Shown: piece after piece, positions 4,901 to 5,465 of the stretch
Numbering within the stretch: the first letter of the stretch is position 1
Layout: each line of letters opens with the position of its first letter
From: Vulcanimicrobiota bacterium
Lineage (GTDB): Bacteria > Eremiobacterota > Eremiobacteria > Baltobacterales > Baltobacteraceae
DNA length: 5,465 nt
Direction: 5' to 3'
Assembly: GCA_028287545.1 (NCBI GenBank)
Contig: JAQBPL010000088.1
Location: forward strand, 1 to 5,465
Program-made: the position numbers and the translations under genes
Notes under the pieces: model-generated
Told to the model about the DNA's origin: nothing
The model's input: the letters and a program-made list of their open reading frames with translations, nothing else
Database searches by the model: none

Positions 4901-5465
4901 CTACCAGTGGAACCTGAACGACGATTCGAGGTAGAGCTCGACTTTGTGCGAGACGTCGCCGCCCGGGTTCGTCTGATGCTCGCTCTTGACGAAGGCGCGG
5001 TATGACGCGAATGACGTTCCACGCACCCGGAAACCGTAGAACGTACGGTTCGTCATGCTCGGCGTGAGATTGTTGTCGTAGAAGTCCGAGTAATGCTCGA
5101 CGGTGAAGTACGGGATGACCCTCGTTTGGCCATACACCGGCACGCTCAGCGTCGCAGCCACTTTGGAGACCCACGTCTTGCCGAGAATCGTCGTCCCTTT
5201 CGGAGGCGCGGGTCCGTCGAGCTGATGGTTCACGTAGTTCCCGTCGACGCGCAGCCGCAACGGCCGGCCGATGCGCGTCAGGGGACCGACGAGATAGCTG
5301 ACTGACGTGCGTAATCCTTGCTCGCTGCGCGGCGCCGCATTCGTCGGATCGCCGGTACCCGGGCAGCAGACGCGATACCGGTACATGAATTCCTCGGAGA
5401 TCTCGAGCTGCTTGGACGCCGCGTACGAGATACCGGTGTCATATTCCAGATCGTCCGAGAGACCG
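4901..5465 (-). CDS. Putative outer-membrane beta-barrel protein, C-terminal part only
   Basis: The frame is open to the right edge, so only the last 187 residues are visible; the start and any signal peptide lie outside. The ATG at 5384-5386 is internal, because barrel-like sequence continues upstream of it. The chain alternates polar and hydrophobic residues in strand-turn-strand units: LEYDTGISYAAS (6-17), LRTSVSYLVG, RLRVDGNYVNHQL, VAATLSVPVYG, VIPYFTVEHYSDFY, TFYGFRVRGTSFASYRAFVK and KVELYLESSFRFHW. It ends in Trp, with Phe at -2 and -4, the type of C-terminal signature recognised by the outer-membrane assembly machinery. Such proteins are porins, channels or surface barrels; I cannot name the family. 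An adjacent Cys pair (visible residues 33-34) begins a probable loop. The gene stops 6 nt from the regulator gene, tail to tail, with no room for a separate terminator. Confidence 0.7.
   Translation of the reverse strand, partial: GLSDDLEYDTGISYAASKQLEISEEFMYRYRVCCPGTGDPTNAAPRSEQGLRTSVSYLVGPLTRIGRPLRLRVDGNYVNHQLDGPAPPKGTTILGKTWVSKVAATLSVPVYGQTRVIPYFTVEHYSDFYDNNLTPSMTNRTFYGFRVRGTSFASYRAFVKSEHQTNPGGDVSHKVELYLESSFRFHW

Noticed and set aside
5384..5386. ATG as the start of the right-hand minus-strand gene
   Set aside because: The frame stays open to the window edge, and the 26 residues upstream continue the beta-barrel pattern, so this Met is internal.

Overview
The window is compact, GC-rich bacterial chromosome DNA, by eye roughly two-thirds G+C, with almost no non-coding space. 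The rightmost gene encodes a beta-strand-rich protein ending in alternating aromatics and a terminal Trp. This is the usual C-terminal signature of an outer-membrane beta-barrel, so the host is probably a diderm (Gram-negative type) bacterium. I cannot place it in a phylum from sequence alone. There is no sign of plasmid, phage, insertion sequence, CRISPR or RNA genes.

Layout. (1) Positions 1-497, plus strand: the 3' part of a single-domain cupin protein. (2) Positions 518-4012, minus strand, convergent with the cupin gene: a five-gene run. In transcription order it holds an 87-aa protein of unknown family, a 98-aa DUF2218-like protein with a TTG start, a tandem pair of half-size ChrA-type (CHR) membrane proteins overlapping by ATGA, and, after a 104-nt gap, a fused two-domain iron(III)-type ABC transporter permease. 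(3) Positions 4013-4135: a divergent intergenic region. (4) Positions 4136-4894, plus strand: a GntR/FCD (FadR-subfamily) transcription regulator with a GTG start. Its leader contains an 11-bp site of exactly the form FCD regulators usually bind (TGGT-N3-ACCA). (5) Positions 4901-5465, minus strand: the C-terminal part of the putative outer-membrane beta-barrel protein, tail to tail with the regulator gene.

How the genes may work together (inference): the regulator lies head to head with the five-gene run and probably controls its own promoter and perhaps the divergent one in response to a small carboxylate-type ligand. The run combines two small soluble proteins of unknown role with two kinds of transporter. 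The ABC permease has neither its ATPase nor its solute-binding protein in the window, so it must use partners encoded elsewhere. The cupin gene is in its own convergent unit, separated from the permease gene by a perfect 10-bp-stem hairpin spanning the cupin stop codon; it may belong to a catabolic cluster to the left.

I see no clearly new system. The points most worth a second look are the FCD operator, the orphan fused permease behind a ChrA pair, the two uncharacterised small genes at the head of the run, and the cupin with substituted metal-ligand positions.
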